Source of the DNA: Alishewanella aestuarii B11
GTDB lineage: Bacteria > Pseudomonadota > Gammaproteobacteria > Enterobacterales > Alteromonadaceae
Length of the DNA: 38,572 bases
NCBI RefSeq assembly: GCF_000280055.1
Contig: NZ_ALAB01000033.1
Span: 2,501 to 41,072 of the forward strand
Reading direction: 5' to 3'
Under the pieces are notes generated by a model, which saw only the letters and a list, made by a program, of their open reading frames with translations, did not search any database and was not told the origin of the DNA. This document shows positions 18,446 to 31,297 of this stretch, in pieces. Position numbers and translations under genes: made by a program. Position 1 is the first letter of the stretch, and every line of letters begins with the position of its first letter.

Positions 18446-20551
18446 TTAATCGTATGCTTTACGTGAAGCGATAATGGCTTCAGTAACGTTACTCGGTGTT
18501 TCCTGATAGTTCAGTGGCTCCATCGAATAGGAGGCACGGCCCTGACTCAGTGAGCGCATGTTAGTGGCATAACCAAACATTTCCGACAAAGGCACATTAG
18601 CAGCAATAATTTTGATGCCACCTGGTGCGTCTTCCATGCCATTGATAATACCGCGCCGACGGTTCAAATCGCCAACGATGTCACCCATAAAGTCTTCTGG
18701 TGTCACTACTTCAACCTTCATAATAGGTTCCAGTAGCACAGGCTTGGCCTGCAACGCACCTTTTTTGAAGCCCATTGAAGCGGCGATTTTAAAAGCCATT
18801 TCACTGGAGTCAACATCGTGGTAAGAGCCGTCAAACACCGTGACTTTAACGTCGATTACCGGATAACCCGCTAATACGCCGTTTTTCATCTGCTCTTGAA
18901 TACCTTTGTCGATTGCCGGAATAAACTCTTTTGGAATTACCCCACCGACCACGGCATTTTCAAACTTATAACCTTCGCCTTCCGGTAATGGTTCAATGCG
19001 TAACCAACAGTGACCAAACTGCCCACGACCACCAGATTGACGAACAAACTTACCTTCGACTTCCGTCTGACCACGCAGGGTTTCGCGGTAAGAAACCTGT
19101 GGTTTACCCACGTTCGCTTCTACCTTGAACTCGCGCTTCATGCGGTCAACGATAATATCGAGGTGTAGTTCGCCCATTCCCGAGATAATGGTTTGCCCGG
19201 TCTCTTCATCGGTATGCACCCGGAAAGACGGATCTTCCGCTGCCAGTTTACTCAGGGCTACACCCATTTTCTCCTGGTCGGCTTTGGTTTTCGGTTCAAC
19301 TGCGACAGAAATTACCGGCTCAGGGAACTCCATCCGCTCCAGAATAATCGGGTTATCCTGATCGCATAGGGTATCACCTGTGGTGGTGTCTTTCAGACCA
19401 ATAGCCGCGGCAATATCACCCGCCCGAACTTCTTTGATTTCCTCACGCGAATTAGCATGCATCTGTACGATACGGCCAATCCGCTCTTTCTTGTCTTTTA
19501 CTGAGTTGTATACGGCTGAGCCAGACTCAACCACACCTGAGTAAACCCGGAAGAAAGTCAGGGTACCAACGAAGGGGTCAGTGGCGATTTTAAATGCCAG
19601 GGCCGCAAAGGGCTGGTCGTCGCCTGAAATCCGCACACCTTCTGATTCATCCGGCAAAATACCGCGGATGGCTTTAACTTCAATCGGTGAAGGCAGGAAG
19701 TAGACTACGTTATCCAGCATGGCCTGCACGCCTTTATTCTTAAAGGCTGAACCACACATAACCAGCACAATCTCGTTGCGTAAGGTCAGGTCACGCAATG
19801 CCTGACGGATTTCCTGTTCAGTGAATTCCTCACCTTCCAGATAACGATCCATCAGTTCTTCACTGGCGTCTGCGGCCGCTTCGATCATGTTCTGCCGCCA
19901 CTCGTTACACTCTGCAACCATATCGGCTGGAATGTCTTCATAAGTGAAGGTCATACCCTGATCGTCTTCGTTCCAGTTGATTGCCTTCATTTTAATCAGG
20001 TCAATCACACCTTTGAACTGGTCTTCAGCACCAATAGGCAGCTGAATAGGCACGCAACGCGAGTTCAGGCGGTCATTAGCCTGCTTAACTACGCGCAGGA
20101 AGTTAGCACCTGTACGGTCCATCTTATTTACGAAGATCATGCGAGGAACTTCGTATTTATTCGCCTGCCGCCAAACCGTTTCGGTTTGTGGCTGGACGCC
20201 GGATGAACCGCAAAGTACTACCACAGCACCATCTAACACCCGCAGTGAACGCTCAACTTCAATAGTGAAGTCAACGTGGCCCGGGGTATCGATCAGATTG
20301 ATGCGGTGCTGTTCAAACTGCTGCTGCATACCAGACCAGAAAGTTGTCGTCGCAGCCGAGGTAATAGTAATACCCCGCTCCTGCTCCTGTTCCATCCAGT
20401 CCATAGTTGCAGCGCCGTCATGCACCTCACCAATCTTATGCGAGCGGCCTGTGTAAAACAGGACCCGCTCGGATGTCGTGGTTTTGCCGGCATCAACGTG
20501 AGCACAGATACCAATGTTACGGTAACGTTCGATTGGAGTTGTACGTGCCAC
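18446..20551 (-). CDS. fusA: Elongation factor G
   Basis: EF-G is the GTPase driving translocation and, with RRF, ribosome recycling. The 701-residue product has the G motifs AHVDAGKTT (17-25), DTPGHVDF (around 90) and NKMD (around 144). Domains II-V follow, including the domain IV region [20 protein letters not shown]. Length and linkage to rpsL, rpsG and tufA identify the canonical str-operon factor and not an EF-G2 paralogue. It lies 27 bases after rpsG. Confidence 0.99.
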   Translation of the reverse strand: MARTTPIERYRNIGICAHVDAGKTTTSERVLFYTGRSHKIGEVHDGAATMDWMEQEQERGITITSAATTTFWSGMQQQFEQHRINLIDTPGHVDFTIEVERSLRVLDGAVVVLCGSSGVQPQTETVWRQANKYEVPRMIFVNKMDRTGANFLRVVKQANDRLNSRCVPIQLPIGAEDQFKGVIDLIKMKAINWNEDDQGMTFTYEDIPADMVAECNEWRQNMIEAAADASEELMDRYLEGEEFTEQEIRQALRDLTLRNEIVLVMCGSAFKNKGVQAMLDNVVYFLPSPIEVKAIRGILPDESEGVRISGDDQPFAALAFKIATDPFVGTLTFFRVYSGVVESGSAVYNSVKDKKERIGRIVQMHANSREEIKEVRAGDIAAAIGLKDTTTGDTLCDQDNPIILERMEFPEPVISVAVEPKTKADQEKMGVALSKLAAEDPSFRVHTDEETGQTIISGMGELHLDIIVDRMKREFKVEANVGKPQVSYRETLRGQTEVEGKFVRQSGGRGQFGHCWLRIEPLPEGEGYKFENAVVGGVIPKEFIPAIDKGIQEQMKNGVLAGYPVIDVKVTVFDGSYHDVDSSEMAFKIAASMGFKKGALQAKPVLLEPIMKVEVVTPEDFMGDIVGDLNRRRGIINGMEDAPGGIKIIAANVPLSEMFGYATNMRSLSQGRASYSMEPLNYQETPSNVTEAIIASRKAYD

Positions 20552-20578
20552 AATAATTTCCCCTCAGTTAAGAAATTC

Positions 20579-21049
20579 TTACCAGCGGAAGTGTGCGAAC
20601 GCTTTGTTCGCTTCGGCCATACGGTGCACGTCTTCACGCTTCTTCACCGCTGAACCTTTGTTCTCGATTGCATCCAGCATCTCGCCTGCAAGACGCTGAG
20701 CCATAGATTTTTCACCACGTTTACGGGCAGCTTCTACTAACCAGCGCATGGCTAAAGCATTACGACGCACCTGACGAACTTCACACGGTACCTGGTAGGT
20801 AGAACCACCCACGCGACGTGATTTAACTTCAACAGACGGACGAATGTTATCCAGAGCCACTTCGAACAGGTCGATGTGCTCTTTCTTAGATTTCGTAGCT
20901 GCAATTTCTAAAGCGCCGTATACAATTGATTCGGCGATGGACTTTTTACCGTCGACCATTACGACGTTAACAAATTTGGCAAGTAACTCACTTCCGAACT
21001 TAGGATCTGGAAGGATTTTACGTTGACCGATGACGCGTCTTCTAGGCAT
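20579..21049 (-). CDS. rpsG: 30S ribosomal protein S7, str operon repressor
   Basis: S7 nucleates assembly of the head of the small subunit and in E. coli represses its own translation by binding the rpsL-rpsG spacer. The 156-residue product opens [20 protein letters not shown], carries [24 protein letters not shown], and ends NKAFAHFRW without the C-terminal extension of E. coli K-12. The spacer target is conserved (see 21050-21139). Confidence 0.98.
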   Translation of the reverse strand: MPRRRVIGQRKILPDPKFGSELLAKFVNVVMVDGKKSIAESIVYGALEIAATKSKKEHIDLFEVALDNIRPSVEVKSRRVGGSTYQVPCEVRQVRRNALAMRWLVEAARKRGEKSMAQRLAGEMLDAIENKGSAVKKREDVHRMAEANKAFAHFRW

Positions 21050-21139
21050 TCGAAACTCCGATTGCTTCAGGTGATTCCAAAACTTTTAATACAGTAATGA
21101 AAAAAAGTTGTTTAGTTTGGCCTTACTAACGGAGTACCG
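21050..21139 (-). promoter_or_regulatory. rpsL-rpsG spacer: S7-binding translational control element
   Basis: The 90-base spacer has GTTAGTAAGGCCAAAC near its start and, 30-odd bases on, GTTTTGGAATCACCTGAA and CGGAGT before the ATG. These blocks closely match what I recall of the E. coli str intercistronic S7 site (GTAAGGCCAAAC ... GTTTTGGA ... CCTGAA ... CGGAGT). GCCAAAC and GTTTTGG can pair to close the structure. Confidence 0.8.
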
Positions 21140-21611
<472 letters not shown>

Positions 21612-21648
21612 GTTACAAAGCACACTGCCGGCATTTTAATGCCGGCAG
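21612..21648 (-). terminator. rpoBC operon terminator
   Basis: Minus strand: a perfect 10-base-pair stem CTGCCGGCAT / TAAA / ATGCCGGCAG, 14 bases past the rpoC stop. The following bases (TGTGCTTTGT) give only a weak T run, so some read-through into the str operon is possible. Confidence 0.75.
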
Positions 21649-21662
21649 GTGTTGTTCCTTGC

Positions 21663-24600
21663 TTACTCGTCGTTGCCCGATAAATCCATATTCAGTGCAT
21701 CGGTCAGTGCCTGTTCGGCCGACTCTGCACTCATTACCGGTTCAACAACATCATTGTTGCCGGCACGCTGACGGGCACGGTTCTGGTGATAAGCAAAACC
21801 AGTACCGGCCGGGATCAGACGACCAACAATAACGTTTTCTTTCAGACCACGCAGTTCGTCAACCTTACCGCCGACAGCAGCTTCAGTCAGAACGCGGGTA
21901 GTCTCCTGGAACGAAGCCGCAGAAATGAAGGAGTCCGTAGACAGTGACGCCTTAGTAATACCTAACAGTACACGCTCGTACTGCGCAGGCATTTTGCCGG
22001 CGGCTTCCAGTTCACGGTTCGCGATATTGACGCGGGCCACTTCAGCCTGTTCGCCTTCCAGGAATTCACTGTCGCCAGGGTGGGTGATCACACACTTACG
22101 CAGCATCTGCCGGATAATGGTCTCGATGTGCTTATCGTTGATCTTTACACCTTGCAGACGGTAAACGTCCTGTACTTCGTTCACAATGTAGCTGGCAACA
22201 TGGTGAATACCACGCAGACGCAGGATGTCATGTGCTGACTCCGGACCTTCTGACAGGACTTCACCTTTCTCAATGCGCTCACCTTCGAACACATTGACCT
22301 GACGCCATTTCGGGATCATCTCTTCATGAGCTTCACCCTGGTCCGGTGTAATTACCAGACGGCGTTTGCCTTTGGTTTCTTTACCAAAACCGATAACACC
22401 TGAGATCTCAGCCAGAATGGCCGGATCTTTTGGCTTACGCGCTTCGAACAAGTCCGCAACGCGCGGCAGACCACCGGTAATATCCCGTGTCTTCGAGCTT
22501 TCCTGAGGAATACGTGCCAGTACAGTACCGGTAACCACGTTATCGCCGTCGGCCACTTCAATAGTGGTGAAGCTTGGCAGACGAATTTCCTGCAGGCCAC
22601 CATCGTCGGTTGCCAGAATCAGCTTCGGCTCTTTGGCGTTCGCTTTGGCCAGGTCTTTCACTACCGTACGGGTTAAGCCGGTCAGCTCATCCATTTGTAC
22701 TTCAGTGTTGGTATCGTCAACATCACTGAACGAGACCTTAGCGCCGCGCTCAACGATAATTGGGTGTGAGTGCGGATCCCAGTTCGCCACGATCTGGCCT
22801 GCTGTGATCTTAGCGTTATCGTCTGTCGTCAGGATCGAACCGTACGGCAGTTTATAGCGCTCTTTTTCACGACCTAATTCATCGAATACGGTGACTTCAG
22901 CTGAACGCGAAGTGATAACAATCTTGTTATCGGCATTGCGGACGAACTTGGCGTTGTGGAGCTTCAGGGTACCGGCGTTCTTCACCTGGACACTGTTTTC
23001 AGCTGATGCCCGTGATGCCGCACCACCGATGTGGAAAGTCCGCATCGTTAACTGGGTACCAGGTTCACCGATTGACTGCGCCGCGATAACACCTACCGCC
23101 TCACCTGGGTTAATCAGGTGACCGCGCGCCAGATCCCGGCCGTAACACTTGGCGCAAACACCAAAGTCGGTTTGACAGGTAATAACAGAGCGTACGTGCA
23201 CTTCGTCGATTGAGTTTTTCTCAATCAGATCACACAGCTGCTCATCAAGCATGGTGCCATCTGTCACCAGCACTTCGCCAGTGGTTGGCGCGATGATATC
23301 ACCAATCACTACCCGGCCCAGTACCCGCTCACGCAGACCTTCTACCACGTCACCACCTTCAATCAGCGGCTTCATGATAATGCCCTGCTCAGAACCACAG
23401 TCGTGCTCTGTTACGACTAAGTCTTGTGCCACATCGACCAGACGACGCGTCAGATAACCTGAGTTCGCTGTTTTCAGTGCGGTATCAGCCAGACCCTTAC
23501 GGGCACCGTGCGTAGAAATAAAGTACTGTAATACGTTCAGACCTTCGCGGAAGTTCGCCGTAATCGGCGTTTCGATGATCGAACCATCCGGCTTAGCCAT
23601 CAGGCCCCGCATCGCTGCCAGCTGACGGATCTGCGCCGGTGAACCCCGGGCGCCAGAGTCGGCCATCATATACACCGAGTTAAACGACTGCTGCTGTACA
23701 GTATTACCGTCCCGATCAACCACGTTCTCTTTCGACAGGTTATCCATCATCGCCTTAGACAAGGCTTCGTTGGCTGTTGACCAGATATCGATAACTTTGT
23801 TGTACTTTTCACCAGCGGTAACCAGACCCTGTTGGAACTGGTCCTGGATCTCTTCTACTTCTTTCTCAGCTGCGTCGATAATTTCAGTCTTCGCCGCTGG
23901 GATCACCATATCATCGATACCAACCGACACACCCGATAACATCGCGTAGTGGAAACCGGTATACATAATCTGGTCTGCCAAAATAACGGTTTGTTTCAGA
24001 CCGATACGGCGGTAAGCACCGTTTAACAGGCGGGAAATCTGCTTTTTACCCATCGCCTGGTTCACCGCATCAAAGCTTAAACCTTCCGGCAGGATCGAAT
24101 ACAGAATGGCCCGGCCAACAGTGGTGTCTTTAACTGCCGTCTCAGAGGTCTTAGTGCCATCTTCATGGATGGTCACTTCGGTCATCCGCACTTTGACTTT
24201 GGCGTGTAAGCTGGCAACACCGGCACGGAACGCTTTCTCGGCCTCTTTCGGGCTCTTGAACAGCATGCCCTCGCCTTTCGCGTTTATCGCTTCGCGGGTC
24301 ATATAGTACAGACCCAGAACAACGTCTTGCGATGGTACGATAATTGGCTCACCGTTTGCTGGCGACAGTACGTTGTTGGTCGACATCATTAACGCACGGG
24401 CTTCTAACTGTGCTTCCAGCGTTAACGGTACGTGTACCGCCATCTGGTCACCGTCGAAGTCAGCGTTATAGGCCGCACACACCAGAGGGTGCAGCTGAAT
24501 CGCTTTACCTTCGATCAGTACCGGCTCAAATGCCTGAATACCCAGACGGTGCAGTGTTGGTGCCCGGTTCAGCAGTACCGGATGTTCACGGATGACTTCG

Positions 24601-25838
24601 TCCAGTACGTCCCATACTGCGCCTTCTTCGCGCTCTACCATTTTCTTGGCGGCTTTGATCGTCGTCGCTAAACCACGGGCTTCCAGCTTGCCATAGATAA
24701 ACGGCTTGAACAGTTCCAGTGCCATTTTCTTCGGCAGACCACACTGGTGTAAACGCAGCGTAGGACCTACGGTAATTACCGAACGGCCTGAGTAGTCTAC
24801 ACGCTTACCCAACAGGTTCTGACGGAAACGACCCTGTTTACCTTTGATCATGTCCGCCAGTGACTTCAGTGGACGCTTGTTGCTACCGGTGATCGCTCGG
24901 CCGCGACGACCGTTATCTAACAGCGCATCAACAGCTTCCTGTAACATCCGCTTTTCGTTACGTACGATAATGTCCGGCGCAGACAGATCTAACAGACGCT
25001 TCAAACGGTTGTTACGGTTAATGACGCGGCGGTATAAATCGTTCAGATCTGAGGTCGCGAAACGACCACCGTCCAACGGTACTAACGGACGCAAATCCGG
25101 CGGTAACACTGGCAGGACAGTCATAATCATCCACTCTGGCTTGTTACCAGAGGTATGGAAGGCCTCCATCAGTTTCAGACGCTTGCTGATTTTCTTCCGC
25201 TTGGTTTCTGAGTTAATGGTTGGCAACTCTTCGCGCATTTGCTTGATTTCAGTCGCCAGATCAATGCCTTTTAATAAGTCCAGAATCGCTTCTGCACCCA
25301 TCTTGGCTTCGAACTCATCGCCATGCTCTTCCAGCACGTCCAGATATTCTTCTTCGGTCAGCATCTGACGACGCTCCAGCGACGTCATACCTGGCTCGGT
25401 AACCACGTAGCTTTCGAAGTACAGTACGCGCTCGATATCACGCAGCGTCATATCCAGTAATAAACCGATACGGCTTGGCAGTGACTTCAGGAACCAGATA
25501 TGGGCGGTCGGGCTGGCCAGCTCGATATGACCCATGCGCTCACGACGGACTTTGGTCAGGGTGACTTCAACGCCACACTTTTCACAAATTACACCGCGGT
25601 GCTTTAAGCGCTTGTACTTACCACACAGACACTCATAGTCTTTTACCGGCCCGAAGATCCGGGCACAGAATAAACCGTCACGCTCGGGTTTAAAGGTACG
25701 GTAGTTGATCGTCTCTGGCTTTTTCACTTCGCCGAATGACCATGAACGAATCATGTCCGGCGAGGATAAACCGATACGGATAACATCAAACTCGTCAGTT
25801 TTAGTTTGCTGTTTCAGAAACTTTAATAAGTCTTTCAC
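21663..25838 (-). CDS. rpoC: RNA polymerase beta' subunit, GTG start
   Basis: Beta' carries the catalytic magnesium of RNA polymerase. The 1391-residue product starts at a GTG (25838) behind CAGGAGAGCAAAG; E. coli rpoC also starts GTG. The N-terminal zinc ribbon is [20 protein letters not shown]. The active-site NADFDGD lies near residue 460. The second zinc site is formed by the Cys of [10 protein letters not shown] and by [11 protein letters not shown]. The trigger loop/bridge region is intact ([20 protein letters not shown]). It lies 66 bases after rpoB. Confidence 0.99.
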   Translation of the reverse strand: MKDLLKFLKQQTKTDEFDVIRIGLSSPDMIRSWSFGEVKKPETINYRTFKPERDGLFCARIFGPVKDYECLCGKYKRLKHRGVICEKCGVEVTLTKVRRERMGHIELASPTAHIWFLKSLPSRIGLLLDMTLRDIERVLYFESYVVTEPGMTSLERRQMLTEEEYLDVLEEHGDEFEAKMGAEAILDLLKGIDLATEIKQMREELPTINSETKRKKISKRLKLMEAFHTSGNKPEWMIMTVLPVLPPDLRPLVPLDGGRFATSDLNDLYRRVINRNNRLKRLLDLSAPDIIVRNEKRMLQEAVDALLDNGRRGRAITGSNKRPLKSLADMIKGKQGRFRQNLLGKRVDYSGRSVITVGPTLRLHQCGLPKKMALELFKPFIYGKLEARGLATTIKAAKKMVEREEGAVWDVLDEVIREHPVLLNRAPTLHRLGIQAFEPVLIEGKAIQLHPLVCAAYNADFDGDQMAVHVPLTLEAQLEARALMMSTNNVLSPANGEPIIVPSQDVVLGLYYMTREAINAKGEGMLFKSPKEAEKAFRAGVASLHAKVKVRMTEVTIHEDGTKTSETAVKDTTVGRAILYSILPEGLSFDAVNQAMGKKQISRLLNGAYRRIGLKQTVILADQIMYTGFHYAMLSGVSVGIDDMVIPAAKTEIIDAAEKEVEEIQDQFQQGLVTAGEKYNKVIDIWSTANEALSKAMMDNLSKENVVDRDGNTVQQQSFNSVYMMADSGARGSPAQIRQLAAMRGLMAKPDGSIIETPITANFREGLNVLQYFISTHGARKGLADTALKTANSGYLTRRLVDVAQDLVVTEHDCGSEQGIIMKPLIEGGDVVEGLRERVLGRVVIGDIIAPTTGEVLVTDGTMLDEQLCDLIEKNSIDEVHVRSVITCQTDFGVCAKCYGRDLARGHLINPGEAVGVIAAQSIGEPGTQLTMRTFHIGGAASRASAENSVQVKNAGTLKLHNAKFVRNADNKIVITSRSAEVTVFDELGREKERYKLPYGSILTTDDNAKITAGQIVANWDPHSHPIIVERGAKVSFSDVDDTNTEVQMDELTGLTRTVVKDLAKANAKEPKLILATDDGGLQEIRLPSFTTIEVADGDNVVTGTVLARIPQESSKTRDITGGLPRVADLFEARKPKDPAILAEISGVIGFGKETKGKRRLVITPDQGEAHEEMIPKWRQVNVFEGERIEKGEVLSEGPESAHDILRLRGIHHVASYIVNEVQDVYRLQGVKINDKHIETIIRQMLRKCVITHPGDSEFLEGEQAEVARVNIANRELEAAGKMPAQYERVLLGITKASLSTDSFISAASFQETTRVLTEAAVGGKVDELRGLKENVIVGRLIPAGTGFAYHQNRARQRAGNNDVVEPVMSAESAEQALTDALNMDLSGNDE

Positions 25839-25869
25839 CTTTGCTCTCCTGTAAGAGGTAAACCGGAAT

Positions 25870-25887
25870 GGGGCAGTTCACTGCCCC
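25870..25887 (-). other. Hairpin between rpoB and rpoC
   Basis: A perfect 8-base-pair stem, GGGGCAGT / GA / ACTGCCCC on the minus strand, with no T run. It is probably an RNA processing or stability element and not a terminator. Confidence 0.7.
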
Positions 25888-25904
25888 GCCAACACAAGGT
25901 CGGT

Positions 25905-28900
25905 TTATTCCTCTTCCAATTCGATATTAATACCGAGCGAACGGATTTCTTTCATCAATACGTTGAAAGATTCTGGCATGCCAGGCTCCATTCTGTGGTC
26001 GCCGTCAACGATGTTCTTATACATCTTGGTACGACCGTTGACGTCGTCAGACTTAACGGTAAGCATTTCTTGTAAAGTGTATGCCGCACCGTAAGCTTCC
26101 AGCGCCCACACTTCCATCTCACCGAAGCGCTGACCACCGAACTGCGCCTTACCACCCAGCGGCTGCTGAGTAACCAGACTGTACGAACCGGTAGAACGGG
26201 CGTGCATCTTATCGTCAACCAAGTGGTTCAGCTTCAGCATATACATGTAACCAACCGTGACTTTCCGCTCGAAAGTATTACCGGTACGGCCATCATACAG
26301 CGTGATCTGACCGCTTGACGGCAGGTCACCCAGCTCCAGCAGTTGTTTGATTTCTGACTCTTTGGCACCATCAAACACCGGCGTTGCTACAGGTAAGCCT
26401 TTACGCAGGTTCTCGGCTAAACGGCGTACTTCATCGTCGCTGAAGCTCTCGATATCCACGTTCTGACGTGATTCACCCAGCGCATACACCTTCTTCAGGA
26501 AGTCACGGATTTCCGCCGTTTCTTTCTGCTCTTTGATCATGGCGTCGATCTTGTCGCCGATACCACGGGCCGCTAAGCCTAAGTGCGTTTCCAGGATCTG
26601 ACCGATGTTCATCCGCGATGGTACACCCAGTGGGTTCAGTACGATATCAACCGGCTGACCTTTCTCGTCATATGGCATATCTTCCACAGGGACGATAGTC
26701 GAGATCACACCCTTGTTACCGTGACGACCGGCCATCTTATCGCCTGGCTGAATACGACGTTTCACCGCCAGATACACCTTAACGATCTTCAGCACGCCAG
26801 GTGCTAAGTCATCGCCCTGTACAATCTTACGGCGCTTGGCTTCAAACTTCTTGTCATACTCGATACGAATTTCTTCGTACTGGGCAGCCAGCTGTTCAAG
26901 GTCGTTTTGCTTATCTTCATCCGACAGGCTTAAGTTAAACAGCGCGTCGCCTTTTAAGCCATCGATCTTGCTACGCTCAAAACCGCTTTGCTCCAGCAGG
27001 TTACGGGCACGGCTGAAGATACCGGCTTCCAGGATACGGAATTCTTCATTCAGGTCTTTCTTAGCCTGTTTGATTTCCATTTCCTCGATTTCACGGGCGC
27101 GCTTATCCTTCTCAACGCCGTCACGGGTAAATACCTGTACGTCAATAACAGTACCCGTTACTGAGTTTGGTACCCGCAGTGAGGTGTCTTTTACATCAGA
27201 GGCTTTCTCACCAAAGATGGCGCGTAACAGCTTCTCTTCCGGTGTTAACTGGCTCTCACCCTTAGGTGTGACCTTACCAACCAGAATATCGCCACCCTTC
27301 ACTTCCGCACCGATATAAACGATACCGGCTTCATCCAACTTCGACAGGGCAGACTCACCCACGTTTGGAATATCGGCAGTGATTTCTTCAGGCCCAAGCT
27401 TGGTATCACGAGCGATACAGCTTAATTCCTGAATGTGGATGGTGGTTAAGCGATCTTCTTGCACTAAACGCTCAGATAACAAAATCGAGTCTTCGAAGTT
27501 GTAACCGTTCCACGGCATGAATGCCACGCGTAAGTTCTGACCTAAGGCAAGTTCACCTAAGTCGGTAGAAGGACCGTCAGCCAACACATCGCCACGCTCA
27601 ATTGGCTCACCGTGGTTAACGCAAGGACGTTGGTTAATACAGGTGTTCTGGTTCGAACGGGTGTATTTGGTCAGGTTGTAGATATCGATACCGGCTTCGC
27701 CTGGTACCATTTCATCTTCATTTACCTTGATCACGATACGGCTGGCGTCAACATAGTCAACAGTACCACCACGTTTCGCCACTACGGTAACACCTGAGTC
27801 TTTCGCTACCACGCGCTCAATACCGGTACCGACTAACGGCTTATCAGCGCGCAGTGTTGGTACCGCCTGACGTTGCATGTTCGAGCCCATCAGTGCCCGG
27901 TTAGCGTCATCGTGTTCCAGGAACGGGATCAAAGCAGCGGCAACAGATACGATCTGCTGTGGTGCAACGTCCATATACTGAACGTCCGATGATGGCATCA
28001 GCGTAAATTCGTTTTTAAAGCGGCAAGGTACTAAGCCTTCAACGATACGGTTGTTCTCGTCTAACTCAGCGTTGGCCTGAGCGATCACAAAGTTACCTTC
28101 TTCAATCGCCGACAGGAAATCTACTTCGTCAGTCACCACGCCATTTTCAATCCGGCGGTATGGCGTTTCCAGGAAGCCATATTCGTTAGTCTGAGCGAAG
28201 ATCGATAACGAGTTAATCAGACCGATATTCGGACCTTCAGGTGTTTCGATAGGACAAACCCGACCATAGTGCGTTGGGTGTACGTCACGAACTTCGAAAC
28301 CGGCGCGCTCACGGGTTAAACCGCCTGGGCCAAGGGCAGAAATACGGCGCTTGTGCGTCACTTCTGACAGCGGGTTGTTCTGATCCATAAACTGTGACAG
28401 TTGGCTGGAACCGAAGAACTCTTTCACCGCAGCAGAGATTGGCTTGGCGTTGATCAGATCCTGTGGCATTACTGCGTCTAAATCGCCTAACGACAGACGT
28501 TCTTTCACAGCACGCTCAACACGTACTAAACCAACGCGGAACTGGTTTTCAGCCATTTCACCGACTGAACGGATGCGGCGGTTACCCAAGTGGTCGATAT
28601 CATCCACTTCGCCTTTACCGTTACGGATGTCGATCAGGACTTTCATTACCGCCAGAATATCTTCTTTGCTGAGTACGCCAGTACCTACGCCCTCTTCGAA
28701 GTTAACCCGACGGTTAAACTTCATCCGGCCTACTGTAGACAAGTCGTAACGATCTTCAGAGAAGAACAGATTTTCAAATAAGGTTTCAGCAGCTTCGCGC
28801 GTTGGCGGTTCACCCGGGCGCATCATACGGTAGATTTCTACCAGCGCTTCCATCCGGTTGCTGCTTGGATCGATCCGTAAAGTTTCAGAGATATAGGCAC

Positions 28901-29930
28901 CCTGATCCAGATCGTTAATATAAAGGGTTTCAAAACTGTCGTAGCCGGCTTTGCTTAGTTTTGCTAACAGCTCCAGTGTGAGCTCTGCGTTCGCCTCGGC
29001 AATAATCTCTCCGGTTGAACGGTCAGCGTAATTTTTCGCCAGCACCCGACCTACCACATATTCATGTGGTACTTCCATCATCGTTAAGCCAGTTTTCTCT
29101 AACTGACGGACGTGACGGGCAGTAATACGACGGCCTTGTTCTACGATCACTTCGCCATCGTTATCTTTAATATCAAAAGCTGCTGTTTCACCGCGCAGAC
29201 GGCTTGGTACTACTTCCATCAGAATCTTGCCGTCTTTGATATCAAAGCGGGTATTCTCAAAGAAAGTAGCCAGAATTTCTTCGGTGCTGAATTCTAAAGC
29301 ACGCAACAAAATGGTCGCAGGTAATTTACGGCGACGGTCAATCCGCACAAACAGACTGTCTTTGGCGTCGAATTCAAAATCTAACCAGGAACCACGGTAT
29401 GGAATGACCCGAGCGTTATACAGTACTTTGCCTGAGGAGTGAGTTTTACCACGGTCATGGTCAAAGAATACACCTGGACTGCGGTGCAGCTGAGAAACAA
29501 TTACCCGCTCAGTACCATTGATAACAAAGGTACCGTTCTCGGTCATTAATGGGATTTCACCCATATAGACTTCCTGCTCACGGATGTCTTTGATGGTGCC
29601 TGGTGCTTCTTTATCGAATAACACCATGCGCAGCTTCACCCGTAACGGCGCTGAGTAGGTCACACCTCGGATCTGACATTCTTTGACGTCAAACACGGGT
29701 TCCCCAATGCGGTAGCTTACGTACTGTAATTCGGCGCTGCCTGAATAACTTTTGATTGGAAATACAGAGCGGAATGCGGCTTCCAAACCGTATTCACCTT
29801 CCGGATCTGGCTCGATAAATTTGCTGAATGATTCGATCTGAATCGACAACAGGTATGGCACATCCAATACTTCCGGACGTTTGCCGAAGTCCTTACGGAT
29901 ACGTTTCTTCTCAGAATAAGAGTAAGTCAT
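25905..29930 (-). CDS. rpoB: RNA polymerase beta subunit
   Basis: Beta forms one pincer of RNA polymerase and part of the active site. I start at ATG 29930 (1341 residues, [19 protein letters not shown]), preceded by GAGGAACCCC. An in-frame start 12 codons upstream is rejected because the E. coli homologue begins at the equivalent of residue 1. The rifampicin-binding cluster ([20 protein letters not shown], then [11 protein letters not shown]) has the sensitive residues at all the classical positions. It ends with [14 protein letters not shown]. Confidence 0.99.
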   Translation of the reverse strand: MTYSYSEKKRIRKDFGKRPEVLDVPYLLSIQIESFSKFIEPDPEGEYGLEAAFRSVFPIKSYSGSAELQYVSYRIGEPVFDVKECQIRGVTYSAPLRVKLRMVLFDKEAPGTIKDIREQEVYMGEIPLMTENGTFVINGTERVIVSQLHRSPGVFFDHDRGKTHSSGKVLYNARVIPYRGSWLDFEFDAKDSLFVRIDRRRKLPATILLRALEFSTEEILATFFENTRFDIKDGKILMEVVPSRLRGETAAFDIKDNDGEVIVEQGRRITARHVRQLEKTGLTMMEVPHEYVVGRVLAKNYADRSTGEIIAEANAELTLELLAKLSKAGYDSFETLYINDLDQGAYISETLRIDPSSNRMEALVEIYRMMRPGEPPTREAAETLFENLFFSEDRYDLSTVGRMKFNRRVNFEEGVGTGVLSKEDILAVMKVLIDIRNGKGEVDDIDHLGNRRIRSVGEMAENQFRVGLVRVERAVKERLSLGDLDAVMPQDLINAKPISAAVKEFFGSSQLSQFMDQNNPLSEVTHKRRISALGPGGLTRERAGFEVRDVHPTHYGRVCPIETPEGPNIGLINSLSIFAQTNEYGFLETPYRRIENGVVTDEVDFLSAIEEGNFVIAQANAELDENNRIVEGLVPCRFKNEFTLMPSSDVQYMDVAPQQIVSVAAALIPFLEHDDANRALMGSNMQRQAVPTLRADKPLVGTGIERVVAKDSGVTVVAKRGGTVDYVDASRIVIKVNEDEMVPGEAGIDIYNLTKYTRSNQNTCINQRPCVNHGEPIERGDVLADGPSTDLGELALGQNLRVAFMPWNGYNFEDSILLSERLVQEDRLTTIHIQELSCIARDTKLGPEEITADIPNVGESALSKLDEAGIVYIGAEVKGGDILVGKVTPKGESQLTPEEKLLRAIFGEKASDVKDTSLRVPNSVTGTVIDVQVFTRDGVEKDKRAREIEEMEIKQAKKDLNEEFRILEAGIFSRARNLLEQSGFERSKIDGLKGDALFNLSLSDEDKQNDLEQLAAQYEEIRIEYDKKFEAKRRKIVQGDDLAPGVLKIVKVYLAVKRRIQPGDKMAGRHGNKGVISTIVPVEDMPYDEKGQPVDIVLNPLGVPSRMNIGQILETHLGLAARGIGDKIDAMIKEQKETAEIRDFLKKVYALGESRQNVDIESFSDDEVRRLAENLRKGLPVATPVFDGAKESEIKQLLELGDLPSSGQITLYDGRTGNTFERKVTVGYMYMLKLNHLVDDKMHARSTGSYSLVTQQPLGGKAQFGGQRFGEMEVWALEAYGAAYTLQEMLTVKSDDVNGRTKMYKNIVDGDHRMEPGMPESFNVLMKEIRSLGINIELEEE

Positions 29931-29960
29931 GGGGTTCCTCAGCTTGCTGATTTTTTTCCC

Positions 29961-29978
29961 AACCACTTTTCGGTGGTT
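29961..29978 (-). other. Leader hairpin just upstream of rpoB
   Basis: Minus strand: AACCAC / CGAAAA / GTGGTT, about 30 bases before the rpoB ATG. No T run within the next few bases. It could be a processing site, as E. coli has an RNase III site in the rplL-rpoB gap, but the sequence does not prove it. Confidence 0.45.
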
Positions 29979-30032
29979 TTAGTTACCAGACACGATAACT
30001 AGAGGGGTGGGGAAATCATTGTCCCACAGCGC

Positions 30033-30063
30033 AAAAAGGCCGGTGATTAATTCATCACCAGCC
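30033..30063 (-). terminator. rplL-rpoB attenuator
   Basis: Minus strand: GGCTGGTGAT / GAATTA / ATCACCGGCC (10 pairs, one G-U) followed by TTTTT, 40 bases past rplL. In E. coli a leaky terminator at this position lets only a fraction of polymerases reach rpoBC, setting the ribosomal protein to polymerase ratio. No new promoter is evident before rpoB. Confidence 0.88.
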
Positions 30064-30102
30064 CGGCCTGAAATTCAGGCAGCTAATCTGGTTTGCACCA
30101 GA

Positions 30103-30468
30103 TTATTTAACTTCAACAGATGCACCAGCTTCTTCAAGTTCTTTCTTGAGGGCTTCAGCTTCTGCTTTAGAGATACCTTCTTTGATTGGCGCTGGAGCGC
30201 TTTCAACCAGGTCTTTAGCTTCTTTCAGACCTAAACCGGTAGCACCGCGAACTGCTTTGATAACAGCTACTTTGTTAGCGCCGGCACCAGCCAGAACTAC
30301 GGTGAACTCAGTTTGCTCTTCAACAGCAGCAGCTGGGCCAGCAGCAACAGCTACGGCAGCGGCGGCAGAAACACCAAACTTCTCTTCCATTGCAGATACT
30401 AATTCAACAACTTCCATTACAGACATTGCTGCGATTGCATCTAAGATTTGCTCTTTAGTCACTGACAT
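30103..30468 (-). CDS. rplL: 50S ribosomal protein L7/L12
   Basis: L7/L12 forms the multimeric stalk that recruits translation factors. The 121-residue product has the N-terminal dimerisation region ([32 protein letters not shown]), an Ala-rich hinge (~38-52), and the C-terminal domain with [24 protein letters not shown], which contacts EF-Tu and EF-G. It lies 61 bases after rplJ. Confidence 0.99.
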   Translation of the reverse strand: MSVTKEQILDAIAAMSVMEVVELVSAMEEKFGVSAAAAVAVAAGPAAAVEEQTEFTVVLAGAGANKVAVIKAVRGATGLGLKEAKDLVESAPAPIKEGISKAEAEALKKELEEAGASVEVK

Positions 30469-30529
30469 TGCTCAGATTCCTAAATTGTGGGCCTTGGCCC
30501 GATTAAACTTTATCAAACCAAACGTAAAA

Positions 30530-31024
30530 TTACGCGGCTTGCTCTTGTTTTTGGTCGCGAACCGCGGCAATTGTACGTACAAGTTTGCCGGCTGCTGCTT
30601 CTTTCATAGTGCTCATTAAACGTGCGATAGCTTCGTCGTAAGTTGGTAACGAGGCTAACAGTTCAACGTTCACTGTGGCGCCATTAAAAGCTGCACCTTT
30701 CAGCTCGAAGTTTTTGTTTTCTTTCGCGAAATCTTTGAAGATCCGCGCTGCAGCACCTGGGTGCTCCTTAGAAAACGCAACTAAAGTCGGGCCTACGAAT
30801 ACATCTTTCAGACACTCAAACTCGGTGCCTTCTACTGCACGGCGAGCTAAGGTGTTACGGACAACTTTTACCCATACACCTGCTTCACGCGCTTGCTTAC
30901 GCAGCGCAGTGATTTTGCCTACAGTGACACCACGAGCGTCTGCGACTACCGCAGATAAAGCACCTTTGGCAGCTTCCTGGACTTCAGCAACAATTGCTTT
31001 TTTGTCATCAAGCTTAATAGCCAT
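30530..31024 (-). CDS. rplJ: 50S ribosomal protein L10
   Basis: L10 anchors the L7/L12 stalk and in E. coli represses its own translation as the L10-(L12)4 complex. The 164-residue product opens [33 protein letters not shown]. The C-terminal helix that binds L12 dimers is present ([23 protein letters not shown]). The leader upstream carries conserved L10-leader blocks. Confidence 0.98.
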   Translation of the reverse strand: MAIKLDDKKAIVAEVQEAAKGALSAVVADARGVTVGKITALRKQAREAGVWVKVVRNTLARRAVEGTEFECLKDVFVGPTLVAFSKEHPGAAARIFKDFAKENKNFELKGAAFNGATVNVELLASLPTYDEAIARLMSTMKEAAAGKLVRTIAAVRDQKQEQAA

Positions 31025-31257
31025 TGGCTCTTAACTCCTGGTTCATCCGAACATAATGTTCGGTTGCCTACACATCGCTGACGGTTGCCAGCGCGCGATT
31101 TACGGTGAGACCAGAAGAATATAATTCGTTCTGGGGCCTACACCGTCTGCGTAGGTTGGTTTATTAAGTTACGGCTATCGAAACAGCGTAACACCTACGG
31201 TCTTGGACGGAAGCGATTAATTGCCTAAACAACAACCGCTTCTACCCGAAAAAAGAG
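31025..31257 (-). promoter_or_regulatory. L10-type leader of rplJ
   Basis: The leader contains TACGCAGACGGTGTAGGC and, about 35 bases on, CACCGTAAA. These blocks resemble the E. coli rplJ leader, where L10-(L12)4 binds (CGCAGACGGTG ... CACCGTAA). ACGGTG and CACCGT can pair. A further hairpin CCGAACA / TTA / TGTTCGG lies shortly before the SD (AGGAG). Translational autoregulation is inferred from this match. Confidence 0.8.
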
Positions 31258-31263
31258 GGCGAG

Positions 31264-31293
31264 ATTATAAATTAACCTGCCCTTAGCTGTAAA
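31264..31293 (-). promoter_or_regulatory. rplJL-rpoBC promoter
   Basis: TTTACA (31288-31293), 18 bases, TATAAT (31264-31269), starting right behind the rplA stop. It would give rplJL-rpoBC its own transcript in addition to read-through from rplKA. Confidence 0.7.
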
Positions 31294-31297
31294 GCGC

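Noticed and set aside
29931..29966. Twelve-codon N-terminal extension of rpoB
   Set aside because: The ATG at 29930 has a Shine-Dalgarno sequence and agrees with the E. coli start; the extension includes part of the leader hairpin.
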